From assembly GCA_020853775.1 (NCBI GenBank), contig JADYYH010000034.1, positions 1-49,557 on the forward strand: a stretch of DNA of 49,557 nt. Reading direction: 5' to 3'. Origin of the DNA: Nitrospira sp. (lineage in GTDB: Bacteria > Nitrospirota > Nitrospiria > Nitrospirales > Nitrospiraceae). The translations under genes and the position numbers were made by a program. Positions 41,336 through 49,414 of this stretch are shown piece after piece (within the stretch, counting starts at the first letter, position 1; every line of letters starts with the position of its first letter). The notes under the pieces are model-generated. The model saw only the letters and a program-made list of their open reading frames with translations. It was not told the origin of the DNA and made no database searches.

Positions 41336-42679
41336 ATGTGGTTGCAACGCGTTGCCGTCGGACGGTGGTTTCTCATAGCGACAGTGGCATTGCCTCTTCC
41401 GTCCCTCCAGGCCGGTGCGCAAGAAGAGCCCTCTCCCGGTGCGGCCACAGGAACCATTCAAGCAGAAACCTCCGTCACAGAAACGCCCGCCGCTCCGCCG
41501 ACTGACCAGACCCCGCAAGAAGCCGTCCGCGTAGAACCGCTTCTCGGCGAACCTGCCGTGCCAGCGCCGCCACCACCGCTCGCGCCGCCGGCCCAGCCTC
41601 CCCTTACGCCGCTGGAGATTCTGGTGAAGGCCCGGCAAGCGTTGCATATCGAGCCGGATGCCCAAGAGCCGCGGCTCACCCTCGGAAGAACACTGTTCCA
41701 GCTAGGTGATACGGATGGCGCGATCGACGAATACCGGACCGCGCTGCGGTTCCATCCCACCGTCGCGCAGGCCCATCTCGATCTCGGCACCGCGCTCATG
41801 GCCAAGCAGGACTGGCGTACCGCCATGACGGAACTGCAGGAAGCCGTCCGCCTGGATCCGATGCTGGTGCAAGCCCACTACAGCATGGGCACGATCCAAT
41901 ACACACGCGGCAACATCCAGTCGGCCATCAAGGCGTACCAGGAAGCGCTGAGATTGAAACCGGATTTTGCCGAAGCCCGTTACCGCCTGGGGCTCGTGCT
42001 CAAGATGGCCGGCAAAGACAAAGAAGCGGCGCAGGAACTGGAAGCGGCCGCGCTGGCCGGCCTGGCCAAAGCCCAATATTTCCTCGGCAACGCCTATCGC
42101 TCCGGACAAGGTGTCGAGAAGAGCCAAGTCATGGCGATCACCTGGTGGGCGCAGGCCTTCGAACAGGGCTTACCGGAAGCCGCTCAAGCCCTGACGCAAC
42201 TCAGACGGCTGGCAGCCGTCAAAGGCAACCTGCAGACCAAGCAGTCCAAAGCGGCCGCGGAGGCCTTCAAAAACTATTGCGACCAGATCTGGTTAGACTT
42301 TCCCGACCTCGACCGGGACCAGCCCACGGAGACCGTCGGTACCACGTTGCTGAAACAGGGGCGCACGGCGGAAGCGCTCCCGGTGCTGCTCCGTGAAGCC
42401 TACGCCCTCAACGAAATATCCCATGCGACGCTGGTGCAACTCTATGAACAGGGACTCGACGGCCAACTCCCGCCGCATGGCCAATGGATCTTGAGTTACC
42501 TGGAATCCACCGCCGCCGACGGAGCCGTTCCTTCCCGCATGGCGTTGGCCCGTATCTATGGGAAAGGCCTGGGCCTGGCCCCCGATCAGGCCCAGGCCAA
42601 AAGCTATCTGAAGGGTTTGCCGAAGGATGATGTCAAACGCATCCTCGACGAAGTCGCGACTGAGCCTCCCAAGCCGTAA
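41336..42679 (+). CDS. TPR and Sel1 repeat protein, secreted or periplasmic
   Basis: Protein-interaction scaffold. From the Met at 41336 (447 residues) it has a signal peptide ending near AGAQ, a Pro/Ala/Thr-rich linker (with VPAPPPPLAPPAQPP), then tandem TPRs (about 100-240, e.g. AHYSMGTIQYTRGNIQSAIKAYQEALRLKPDFAEA), and Sel1-like repeats (e.g. AKAQYFLGNAYRSGQGVEKSQ and ALARIYGKGLGLAPDQAQAKSY). An in-frame ATG at 41243 would add 31 residues; neither start has a strong ribosome site. It precedes the CHASE2 regulator by about 40 bp in the same direction, so it may feed information to it. Confidence 0.85.
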   Translation: MWLQRVAVGRWFLIATVALPLPSLQAGAQEEPSPGAATGTIQAETSVTETPAAPPTDQTPQEAVRVEPLLGEPAVPAPPPPLAPPAQPPLTPLEILVKARQALHIEPDAQEPRLTLGRTLFQLGDTDGAIDEYRTALRFHPTVAQAHLDLGTALMAKQDWRTAMTELQEAVRLDPMLVQAHYSMGTIQYTRGNIQSAIKAYQEALRLKPDFAEARYRLGLVLKMAGKDKEAAQELEAAALAGLAKAQYFLGNAYRSGQGVEKSQVMAITWWAQAFEQGLPEAAQALTQLRRLAAVKGNLQTKQSKAAAEAFKNYCDQIWLDFPDLDRDQPTETVGTTLLKQGRTAEALPVLLREAYALNEISHATLVQLYEQGLDGQLPPHGQWILSYLESTAADGAVPSRMALARIYGKGLGLAPDQAQAKSYLKGLPKDDVKRILDEVATEPPKP

Positions 42680-42720
42680 GTAGCGCACATTTCCGGAATC
42701 CGGTTCGTCAGCGACTACCC

Positions 42721-45429
42721 ATGCGAATCGCCACCCGCCTGTTCGTCAGGAATATCTGGCTGCAAGCCGCGGTGATGGCGCTGGCCGCGATTGTCCTCAG
42801 TGAGGTCATCTGGACGCCGGCACCGGCCACGTACCAGGCGCTGGAATGGGCGCCGTACGACACCTGGATGCGCCTTCGTGCCAGGCCGGCTCCAGATCCG
42901 CATCTCCTCCTCATCGTCAGAGACCGGGCCAGCGATCAACAGTTCGGCACCGGATCGTGGGACCGTGCGCTTCCGGCAAAACTCGTCACCGCGCTGCATG
43001 ATGCCGGCGCCGCCTCGATCGGCCTGGATATTCCGCTCGACCTTCCCAGCCCGCCCAATCTCGGAGGCGCCGTCAGTGACGCCTTGCTGATTGAAGCGGT
43101 GAAGTCGGCCGGTACCGTTTCTTATCCCGCGATCATGCCTGCCGCCCCGGACCAGGACGCGACCATCTCCCCGCCCTCACCGCCGCCACTTACAACCGGA
43201 AGAAGCACCCTGCATCCGACGCTCGACCCCGATCGCGTGGTCCGCCGGTTGCCCCTCTATCATGGCGAGGGCTCCAGCGAACTTCCGGCCTTGGGATTCG
43301 CATTGGCCACCACCTTCTGGCAAGTTCCACCGAATCAACTCGAACGCCACTCCGGACTGCTGCGGCTACACAATGCGCGGATGCCGGACGGATCAACCCG
43401 CGACCTCACCATTCCCTTGGACCGTCACGGCCGGCTACTCCTCAACGTGGCCGAACATCCGCTTCCTACGGTCGTCGCTTCCACCACGGTGCTGGATCTC
43501 TCCCGCATGATCGACCGGAAAGACACTGACGGCCTGAGCGCCCTGGTCAACGGCAAAGCCGTGATGCTCCTCACTCAACCGCCCCCTCAACCGGAACGCA
43601 CGCTGCCCTCCGGCGAGGAAGCATCGGACATGCTGTTACAGGCCCATCTGCTCCACACGCTGCTGACGCACGACTGGATCCGGAGCCTTTCCGCTCTGCC
43701 ACGAGCCATCGTGACCTTTGCGCTGAGCCTCTCCGTAGCCTGGATGGTCCTTCGTTGGGCGGATTGGAAAGGCCCAGTCCTGGGCGCGAGCATGCTGCTG
43801 CTCTATCTCTGCGCCAGTTGGACAATGCTAGCCACCGCCCATTGGGTCTTGCCGTTCCTCATTCCCGTCACCGCCACGGGGATGATTCTGATCACCGGCA
43901 GCCTCCTGGGCCAGTTGATGGCAACCAGACGCCTGGTGCTGTTGGAGCAGGACATGCTGCAGGTTCAACAGCACCTCGTGGCAGTTCGGGAAGCGCTGGT
44001 CTATCGGGAAACGGCCGTGGAAAGTCTGGAGGAAGATTTGGAATCCGCTCGCGCCGGCATGTCACAGTCGGCCTCCAAAGAGGCCGAATCGAGCCGGCTC
44101 GCTGCAGATCTGCAACTCAGGATTGCCGAGGCCCAAGCGCAGGAAGACGCAACCCGGCAACGGATGGACGCCCTCGAACAGCAGCTACAGCGCATGCGGG
44201 CCGCGACAATTACTACAGAGCCGCTGGGCAACGTCGAGCAGGATGCGCTTCGCCGGGAATGCGAGCAGGCAGGAATGATCACCAGGCACCCTGCGATCCT
44301 CACGATGTTTCGCGATCTGAAGAAAGGCGCACGCACGACCGTCACCGTCCTGATCACCGGCGAGGCGGGAACCGGCAAAGAGCTCTGCGCTCGCGCCGTT
44401 CATCGCGTGAGTCCACGAGCAGCGAAACCCTTCATGGCCGTCAATATGGCGGCCATCTCACCGGAACTGTTTGAAAGCGAACTCTTCGGGCATGTCCGCG
44501 GCAGTTTCACCGGCGCGCATGCCGACCGCAAAGGATTTTTCGAACTGGCGCACCTCGGCACGATCTTCCTCGATGAAATCGGAGACCTGCGCCTTGACCA
44601 TCAGAGCAAACTCCTGCGCGTGTTGCAGGATCGGTCCTTCTATCGCGTGGGCGCCGCAACTCCCACCACTGTCGATGTCCGTATCGTGGCAGCGACCAAC
44701 AAGGATCTGCAGCGCGGGGTCTCTGAAGGCTGGTTTCGTGAAGATCTGTATTTCCGCCTCAAAGGCCTTGTGCTGCACCTGCCGCCGTTGCGGGAGCGTC
44801 GCGACGATATCCCGCTCATCGCAGAGGCCTGTCTCCTTGAAGCTGCGAAACACCACCTGCAGGCATCCATGCGCCTTTCGGAAGAGGCAGTCTCGGCGCT
44901 CATGCAACAATCCTGGCCCGGTAACGTGCGGGAATTGCGGCAGTGCCTGGAGCAGGCCATGGCACTGTCAGACGGTCCCGCCCTCTCCGCGGCGGATCTT
45001 CGCCTGGCTGGTCCACCGCCACGGCCTATCGGGCCATCCGGTGCCGCCCCGCTCCTGCCTGATCCCGCGGGCGACCTCGCCGTCTTGCAGCAATTGCGTC
45101 AACAACGCTTCGACATGCAAGCCACAGCCAAGGCCCTGGGATGGGATCGCAGCACGGTGACCCAACGACTGAAAGGCCTCTGCTTCCAAGCGCTCGTGGA
45201 TTCTGTGGGAGACCAAGCCAAAGCCGCCGCCGCATTGGCCGGAGACCCGTCCCTCCTGCGTACGGTCGAACTGAAATTGACGGACTACTATGGCCACCTC
45301 ATGGAGACCATTACTCCGTTCACCAGCGTGGACGACGCCCTGCTGGACTGTAAGCGACGTTTCAAGAACCTGCCCGAACGCCACTTCAAATCCGTCGAAG
45401 TCTTGGTGCAGCGACATTTCGGGTCATAG
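42721..45429 (+). CDS. CHASE2-domain membrane regulator with sigma54-activator AAA+ domain
   Basis: 902 residues. N-terminal helix (about 12-32), periplasmic CHASE2 domain (about 35-310, starting with APYDTWMRLRARPAPDPHLLLIV), three membrane helices (about 325-400), a coiled coil (about 405-505), then an AAA+ domain with Walker A GEAGTGKE (547-554), Walker B GTIFLDE (613-619) and the sigma54-contact loop reading GSFTGA (594-599) rather than GAFTGA. The C-terminal part has an HTH-like segment (MQATAKALGWDRSTVTQRLKG) and about 75 further residues. No receiver domain, so sensor and transcription activator are in one membrane protein. Targets unknown. Confidence 0.9.
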   Translation: MRIATRLFVRNIWLQAAVMALAAIVLSEVIWTPAPATYQALEWAPYDTWMRLRARPAPDPHLLLIVRDRASDQQFGTGSWDRALPAKLVTALHDAGAASIGLDIPLDLPSPPNLGGAVSDALLIEAVKSAGTVSYPAIMPAAPDQDATISPPSPPPLTTGRSTLHPTLDPDRVVRRLPLYHGEGSSELPALGFALATTFWQVPPNQLERHSGLLRLHNARMPDGSTRDLTIPLDRHGRLLLNVAEHPLPTVVASTTVLDLSRMIDRKDTDGLSALVNGKAVMLLTQPPPQPERTLPSGEEASDMLLQAHLLHTLLTHDWIRSLSALPRAIVTFALSLSVAWMVLRWADWKGPVLGASMLLLYLCASWTMLATAHWVLPFLIPVTATGMILITGSLLGQLMATRRLVLLEQDMLQVQQHLVAVREALVYRETAVESLEEDLESARAGMSQSASKEAESSRLAADLQLRIAEAQAQEDATRQRMDALEQQLQRMRAATITTEPLGNVEQDALRRECEQAGMITRHPAILTMFRDLKKGARTTVTVLITGEAGTGKELCARAVHRVSPRAAKPFMAVNMAAISPELFESELFGHVRGSFTGAHADRKGFFELAHLGTIFLDEIGDLRLDHQSKLLRVLQDRSFYRVGAATPTTVDVRIVAATNKDLQRGVSEGWFREDLYFRLKGLVLHLPPLRERRDDIPLIAEACLLEAAKHHLQASMRLSEEAVSALMQQSWPGNVRELRQCLEQAMALSDGPALSAADLRLAGPPPRPIGPSGAAPLLPDPAGDLAVLQQLRQQRFDMQATAKALGWDRSTVTQRLKGLCFQALVDSVGDQAKAAAALAGDPSLLRTVELKLTDYYGHLMETITPFTSVDDALLDCKRRFKNLPERHFKSVEVLVQRHFGS

Positions 45430-45496
45430 CACAATGGGGTGACTCACCGGTGCTAGCGATTGGTGCTGTCGAAGCGAATAACAGACCGAGAGGTGG

Positions 45497-46579
45497 CTAG
45501 TGTGGTGTCTCAATAGCGGCTTTACAATGCTTGGTCTTCTTCAGAATCTCTTCGACTGTTTTGGTCCATACGAACGGTTTGGGGGTTCGGTTGTTGCGCC
45601 GAATGAACTCTTCGATCGCCGCGACCAGCTCCGGCACACTCGTGAAGACACCTCGTCGAATGTGCTTGCGCGTAATCTCACCGAACCACCGCTCGACGAG
45701 GTTGAGCCATGAGGCACTCGTCGGGGTAAAGTGCAGCTGAAATCGTGGATGGTTCACCAGCCACTTTTTGACATGGGGGTGGTTGTGGGTCCCGTAATTG
45801 TCCAGGCTCACGTGGAGGGCGTGCCCGGGCGGCGTGTCTCGGTCGAGGGTGCGCAGGAACTTCAGAAACTCTTCGTGGCGATGACGCGGATAACAGGTGC
45901 CGATCACAGTGCCGTCGAGCACATTGAGCGCCGCGAACAGGCAGGTAGTCCCATGGCGTTTGTAGTCATGCGTCAGGGTGCCGCATCGGCCCTTCTTCAT
46001 CGGCAAGCCCGGTTGGGTCCGATCCAACGCTTGGACCTGGGATTTTTCATCCACGCACAGCACTAACGCCTTGTCCGGGGGGTTGAGATAGACGCCCACC
46101 ACATCCGTCAACTTCTCCACAAACCGCTTGTCCTTCGACAGCTTGAACGTTTCGATCCGGTGCGGTTGCAAGCCGTGCGCGTCCCAGATCCGCGCCACGC
46201 TGGCATGGCTGACGCCCTGAGCGTGCGCCATGGTCCGCGTACTCCAGTGGGTCGCGTCTGGCGGCGTGGTGTGCAGGGTGGCTTCCACGATGGCTCGGAC
46301 TTTTCGGGGCGACAGGCGTTGGGCACTGGGCCCATGCGGGGCATCCTCGGACAGACCCGACGGTCCCGCTTCGTGGAACCGTTTCCGCCACAGCAGCACG
46401 GTCGGACGCGAGGTCCCCACCTGCTGAGCGATGGCGTTGTTGGAGGCCCCCTCGGCCGCCAGCAGGCAGATCCGCGCCCGCAGAACGACCCGCTGGGGAC
46501 TGGTCTTCGCCCGCATCCACGCCTCCAATGTCTGTTTCTGTTCTCCCGTCATCGGCAACGAGTCGGTTGGTTTCCACAT
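45497..46579 (-). CDS. IS630-family transposase
   Basis: The 360-residue protein (from ATG 46579, MWKPTDSLPMTGEQKQ) has an N-terminal helix-turn-helix (NAIAQQVGTSRPTVLLWRKRF) and a DDE catalytic domain: LVLCVDEKSQVQAL, SLDNYGTHNHPHVKKWL and SWLNLVERWFGEITRK. This matches IS630/Tc1-type transposases that cut and paste at TA. The frame also reads upstream to 46606. It is intact, so the element may still move. It lies inside the matched terminal repeats at 45500-46636; its last codons read into the left end of the element. Confidence 0.92.
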   Translation of the reverse strand: MWKPTDSLPMTGEQKQTLEAWMRAKTSPQRVVLRARICLLAAEGASNNAIAQQVGTSRPTVLLWRKRFHEAGPSGLSEDAPHGPSAQRLSPRKVRAIVEATLHTTPPDATHWSTRTMAHAQGVSHASVARIWDAHGLQPHRIETFKLSKDKRFVEKLTDVVGVYLNPPDKALVLCVDEKSQVQALDRTQPGLPMKKGRCGTLTHDYKRHGTTCLFAALNVLDGTVIGTCYPRHRHEEFLKFLRTLDRDTPPGHALHVSLDNYGTHNHPHVKKWLVNHPRFQLHFTPTSASWLNLVERWFGEITRKHIRRGVFTSVPELVAAIEEFIRRNNRTPKPFVWTKTVEEILKKTKHCKAAIETPH

Positions 46580-46636
46580 ACCCCGGACGATACCAGAACC
46601 TATCACTACTGGAAAGATATTACTGAGACACTACAC
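45500..46636. mobile_element. IS630-family insertion sequence
   Basis: About 1137 bp. Ends are 16-bp inverted repeats with 2 mismatches: GTGTGGTGTCTCAATA at 45500-45515 and the complement of 46621-46636 (GTGTAGTGTCTCAGTA). TA flanks both ends (45498-45499 and 46637-46638), the target duplication typical of the family. Inserted in a non-coding gap after the CHASE2 regulator. Confidence 0.88.
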
Positions 46637-46719
46637 TAGGAAACACATGAATCGGCTGAGGGGAGGGTCATCGCAGGCAAGTCAAAACTCAATTACTGGT
46701 GAGTACCAGGCACCGCGAT

Positions 46720-46917
46720 TTACGCCGCGATCTGTTCAAATGAAAAATGGGGGATGTCGGCTCGATCTCTCGCGTGCTCGATAGTCATCGCGCAAATATT
46801 CCCATCCTTGTCGAGATCGAGTGTCGTATTTTCGTCCAAATCTCTCGTCTCGGCAACATCCGCGACCCTAAATGTAATATGCAGAGTATCGGTATCCTGG
46901 AAGTACTTGATGGTCAT
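46720..46917 (-). CDS. DUF2283 family protein, probable antitoxin-like partner
   Basis: 65 residues, family of small proteins often beside DUF4258 genes. It begins MTIKYFQDTDTLHITFRVADVAETRDLDENTTLDLDKDGNICAMTIEHARDR, typical DUF2283. The start overlaps the DUF4258 gene stop by 4 bp. Predicted cytoplasmic. A toxin-antitoxin role is inference from the pairing; I do not know of direct proof for this pair. Confidence 0.85.
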   Translation of the reverse strand: MTIKYFQDTDTLHITFRVADVAETRDLDENTTLDLDKDGNICAMTIEHARDRADIPHFSFEQIAA

Positions 46918-47150
46918 AGCCTGAAGCTCCCGTCAAAGAAAGCATTATGGATTGTATCGCGATCAGGCAGTAGTACAACCCGCAAAAATCTGTCATCCAT
47001 TTCGTGAATCGGCGCCCACAGACGAACACGCCCATCCGCTTGCACAACGACCTTCACTGGATCCCGAACCACTCGTTCAATCCATTCGTGACGAATAATA
47101 GCACGGTCCGGACGTTGTCGAATGAATTCAAAGTATTTGGTAACCTTCAC
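46914..47150 (-). CDS. DUF4258 family protein, probable toxin-like partner
   Basis: 78 residues with the DUF4258 pattern: EWIERVVRDPVKVVVQADGRVRLWAPIHEMDDRFLRVVLLPDRDTIHNAFFD. The fold is related to RelE/BrnT-like small proteins. It overlaps the DUF2283 gene (ATGA), so the two are co-translated, the usual toxin-antitoxin organisation. Near the IS630 copy, fitting an accessory region. I cannot say whether it is toxic. Confidence 0.82.
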   Translation of the reverse strand: MKVTKYFEFIRQRPDRAIIRHEWIERVVRDPVKVVVQADGRVRLWAPIHEMDDRFLRVVLLPDRDTIHNAFFDGSFRL

Positions 47151-47219
47151 CGTGCTATCGTTGTCCTCTGCCTTTTGCTATTTGTTGCATCCGAGTGTAC
47201 TGAAAAATTCACCGTTTAT

Positions 47220-47390
47220 CTACCGCTCGCCATTCATGAGATCTTGAGATCCTATCGTCGACGGTGTGCCCTCTGGCAGAATACGCCCCCAACCGATCAT
47301 ACCCCTGATCAAGTCGAGGCCACCCCATGTTGCATGGATCAGCCTGATGTCGCCCGTAATGAAATAGAAGCCCTGCTCGGTCGCCGGCAT
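47220..47390 (-). CDS. Small open frame, possibly a gene or remnant
   Basis: 56 codons from ATG 47390: MPATEQGFYFITGDIR, then LIHATWGGLDLIRGMIGWGR. It looks protein-like (several aromatic and glycine residues), but has only a weak ribosome site and no family I recognise. It lies in the 375-bp gap between the DUF4258 gene and the methyltransferase, where nothing else is evident. Confidence 0.3.
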   Translation of the reverse strand: MPATEQGFYFITGDIRLIHATWGGLDLIRGMIGWGRILPEGTPSTIGSQDLMNGER

Positions 47391-47525
47391 AAATTCCAGA
47401 AATACTGAGCAAGAAATGCAGATGCTACAATACGAGATTCAAGTCCTATGATACCCGTCTACGCAATATTTCCGTTAGGATGATTCGGCTCAACGAGAAT
47501 TCGTCGCAGAACAACGCAGAATCGC

Positions 47526-48662
47526 ATGAACAGTATGAGCATGGACGAAACTGGATTGGTGAATTGGACAGAAGCAGGGCAGTCTTGCTCCGCGCAGTGG
47601 CGTTCGGAATGGGGCGCGCCGCCGCCGACCCGCGTGATGATTGCCGACGACAGCATGACTGCCGATGCTGCCCATCGGTTGGCCTGCGAGGGCACGGCAC
47701 TGCTTTGGCGGGGCGACTTCCAGAATGCGCGACAGCTGCTCAATGCCATGGCCAGGCGAGCAGACCGCCATCCCCCGAAGCCCGGCGCGTCTCCCACGGA
47801 GTCTTTTCACTTTCATCGGCAGACGCAATCACGCCGGGCCCGCATCCTCGGCATGTTATTAGTCACGCTAGAGGAGGATTACGCCATCCGCTTGCGCCGC
47901 GCCCCCGACCTCCGGCAAGCCTGCAACGAAGCCTACGGACCTCCTACGGCTCGAGCACTGGTCTCGCTACGGGAATTACTCGGCGTGATCGGTGCGCACG
48001 AATGGCGAAAAAACGGGATCGATGTCCCGGCGCTGGGAGACCGCATCCATCCGCACTACGGGGTGTTTTCGCCGATCCGGAGTGAGTATGTCGCGCTGGT
48101 AGCCGATGCGCCGCTTCCCGCCTGTAGCGTGGCGTTCGATGTGGGAACAGGGACGGGCGTGCTGGCGGCAGTTCTGGCCCGCCGCGGTGTCCCGCGCATT
48201 ATTGCGACCGACCAGGATCCTCGGGCGTTGCTCTGCGCCCGCGAGAATCTTCAACGGCTAGATCTGAGCGATCAGGTGGAGGTGGTCCAGGCCAATCTCT
48301 TTCCAGCAGGCACCGCTCAACTCATCGTCTGTAACCCGCCATGGGTGCCGGCACGGCCCACTTCTCCCCTTGAACAGGCGATCTACGATCCCGAGAGCCG
48401 AATGCTGTATGGATTTCTCAACGAACTGGCCGCCCACTTGGAGCCGGGCGGAGAAGGCTGGCTCTTACTCTCCGATCTCGCCGAACATCTGGCACTGAGA
48501 TCCCGGGCCGAACTGCTGGCCGCATTCGAACAGGCAGGGCTTGTCGTCGTCGGCAGGACCGATATCCGGCCGCACCACCCACGCGCCTCCGATCAGGCGG
48601 ATCCCCTTCGCGCCGCCCGCGCAGCCGAGATCACGTCGCTCTGGCGCCTCAAGGCACGCTGA
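47526..48662 (+). CDS. Class I SAM-dependent methyltransferase, HemK-like
   Basis: 378 residues. The catalytic domain has the SAM motif FDVGTGTGVLAAVLA (about 204-218), acidic strand IATDQDPRALL, and an NPPW motif (about 269-272), which in related enzymes accepts amide, N6-adenine or cytosine substrates. The N-terminal ~180 residues (HRLACEGTALLWRGDFQNARQLLNAM and so on) are helical and not a known domain; NPPW rather than NPPY and the lack of the PrmC EPLQY motif mean it is not a second PrmC. Start uncertain: ATG 47526 has no ribosome site and other in-frame ATGs follow. Orphan gene. Confidence 0.8.
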   Translation: MNSMSMDETGLVNWTEAGQSCSAQWRSEWGAPPPTRVMIADDSMTADAAHRLACEGTALLWRGDFQNARQLLNAMARRADRHPPKPGASPTESFHFHRQTQSRRARILGMLLVTLEEDYAIRLRRAPDLRQACNEAYGPPTARALVSLRELLGVIGAHEWRKNGIDVPALGDRIHPHYGVFSPIRSEYVALVADAPLPACSVAFDVGTGTGVLAAVLARRGVPRIIATDQDPRALLCARENLQRLDLSDQVEVVQANLFPAGTAQLIVCNPPWVPARPTSPLEQAIYDPESRMLYGFLNELAAHLEPGGEGWLLLSDLAEHLALRSRAELLAAFEQAGLVVVGRTDIRPHHPRASDQADPLRAARAAEITSLWRLKAR

Positions 48663-49021
48663 CCGTGGGTTCGCTTTCTGGAGGCCAAGCTCGAAGGAAC
48701 CGGCAACAACAATATCCTCTCTGTTTCCTTTTTCCTCCCCGAACTCTCCACGCAGGAAATCATGCTCTCCCTTGCGCACGAGACTCGCATGCAGTGCTGA
48801 AAGGAATTCGCTGGCCTCGACGCGCCTGATACGAAGGGGATCTTTCGGCCCACGCAAGCGAGGACCAACCAAGCGACCTTGAAAAGGAAGCGGGAGATTA
48901 GGACGATGCGCACAGTGAAGGACAGTGGACCTGTCCCTAGGGGGAGGGTGATAATCAGAAGGGCCGCGTGGGTCTTGCTTCTCCCTCGCTAAAACGCTCC
49001 ACTTCTCCTGTGGGCCACTAT
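48663..49021. other. Intergenic stretch without a supported gene
   Basis: Between the methyltransferase and higA. Several open frames exist on both strands but none has a recognisable product or ribosome site, and I see no tRNA, repeat or strong terminator. Confidence 0.5.
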
Positions 49022-49414
49022 TCAGGCTGAAGTGCGTAAAGGAGCAAGCCGATTAATTTCACTCGCCGTTGCACCACGCATGGCATGCCAGAGATCCCAG
49101 TCCAACTGCAATCCGAGCCAGAAGTCGGCCGACATCCCGAGAACCCGTGCCAAGCGAAGCGCTGTGTCGGATGTGATCGCCCGCTTGCCACGAATGATTT
49201 CATTCAGCCGAGGAAACGAAATTCCCAAACGGGAGGCAAGTTCCGACTGAGTGACGGCAAGTGGTTTCACAAACTCCTCCAACAACATCTCGCCGGGGCG
49301 GGTGGGAGGACGATGACGAGGCAGACGGCGAATGACAAGCTCTTGCGAATGGCCTCGTCGCCCCAGCGTAGCCCGACTCTTAGTGATAGTCCGCGGTTTC
49401 AACCTCGTGAGCAT
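49022..49414 (-). CDS. higA: HigA-type antitoxin
   Basis: 130 residues. A helix-turn-helix of the XRE/HigA type lies at about 54-78 (VTQSELASRLGISFPRLNEIIRGKR) after the family start RPPTRPGEMLLEEFVKPLAV, followed by ALRLARVLGMSADFWLGLQ. The start at 49414 is supported by GGGAGG 6 nt upstream; it adds a ~35-residue basic N-terminal extension not usual in HigA, and it overlaps the higB reading frame by 35 bp. As in other higBA operons the toxin gene comes first and the antitoxin should repress the pair. Confidence 0.9.
   Translation of the reverse strand: MLTRLKPRTITKSRATLGRRGHSQELVIRRLPRHRPPTRPGEMLLEEFVKPLAVTQSELASRLGISFPRLNEIIRGKRAITSDTALRLARVLGMSADFWLGLQLDWDLWHAMRGATASEINRLAPLRTSA

Noticed and set aside
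48593-48913. 106-codon minus-strand frame after the methyltransferase
   Set aside because: No ribosome site, partly antisense to the methyltransferase end, and no recognisable product.
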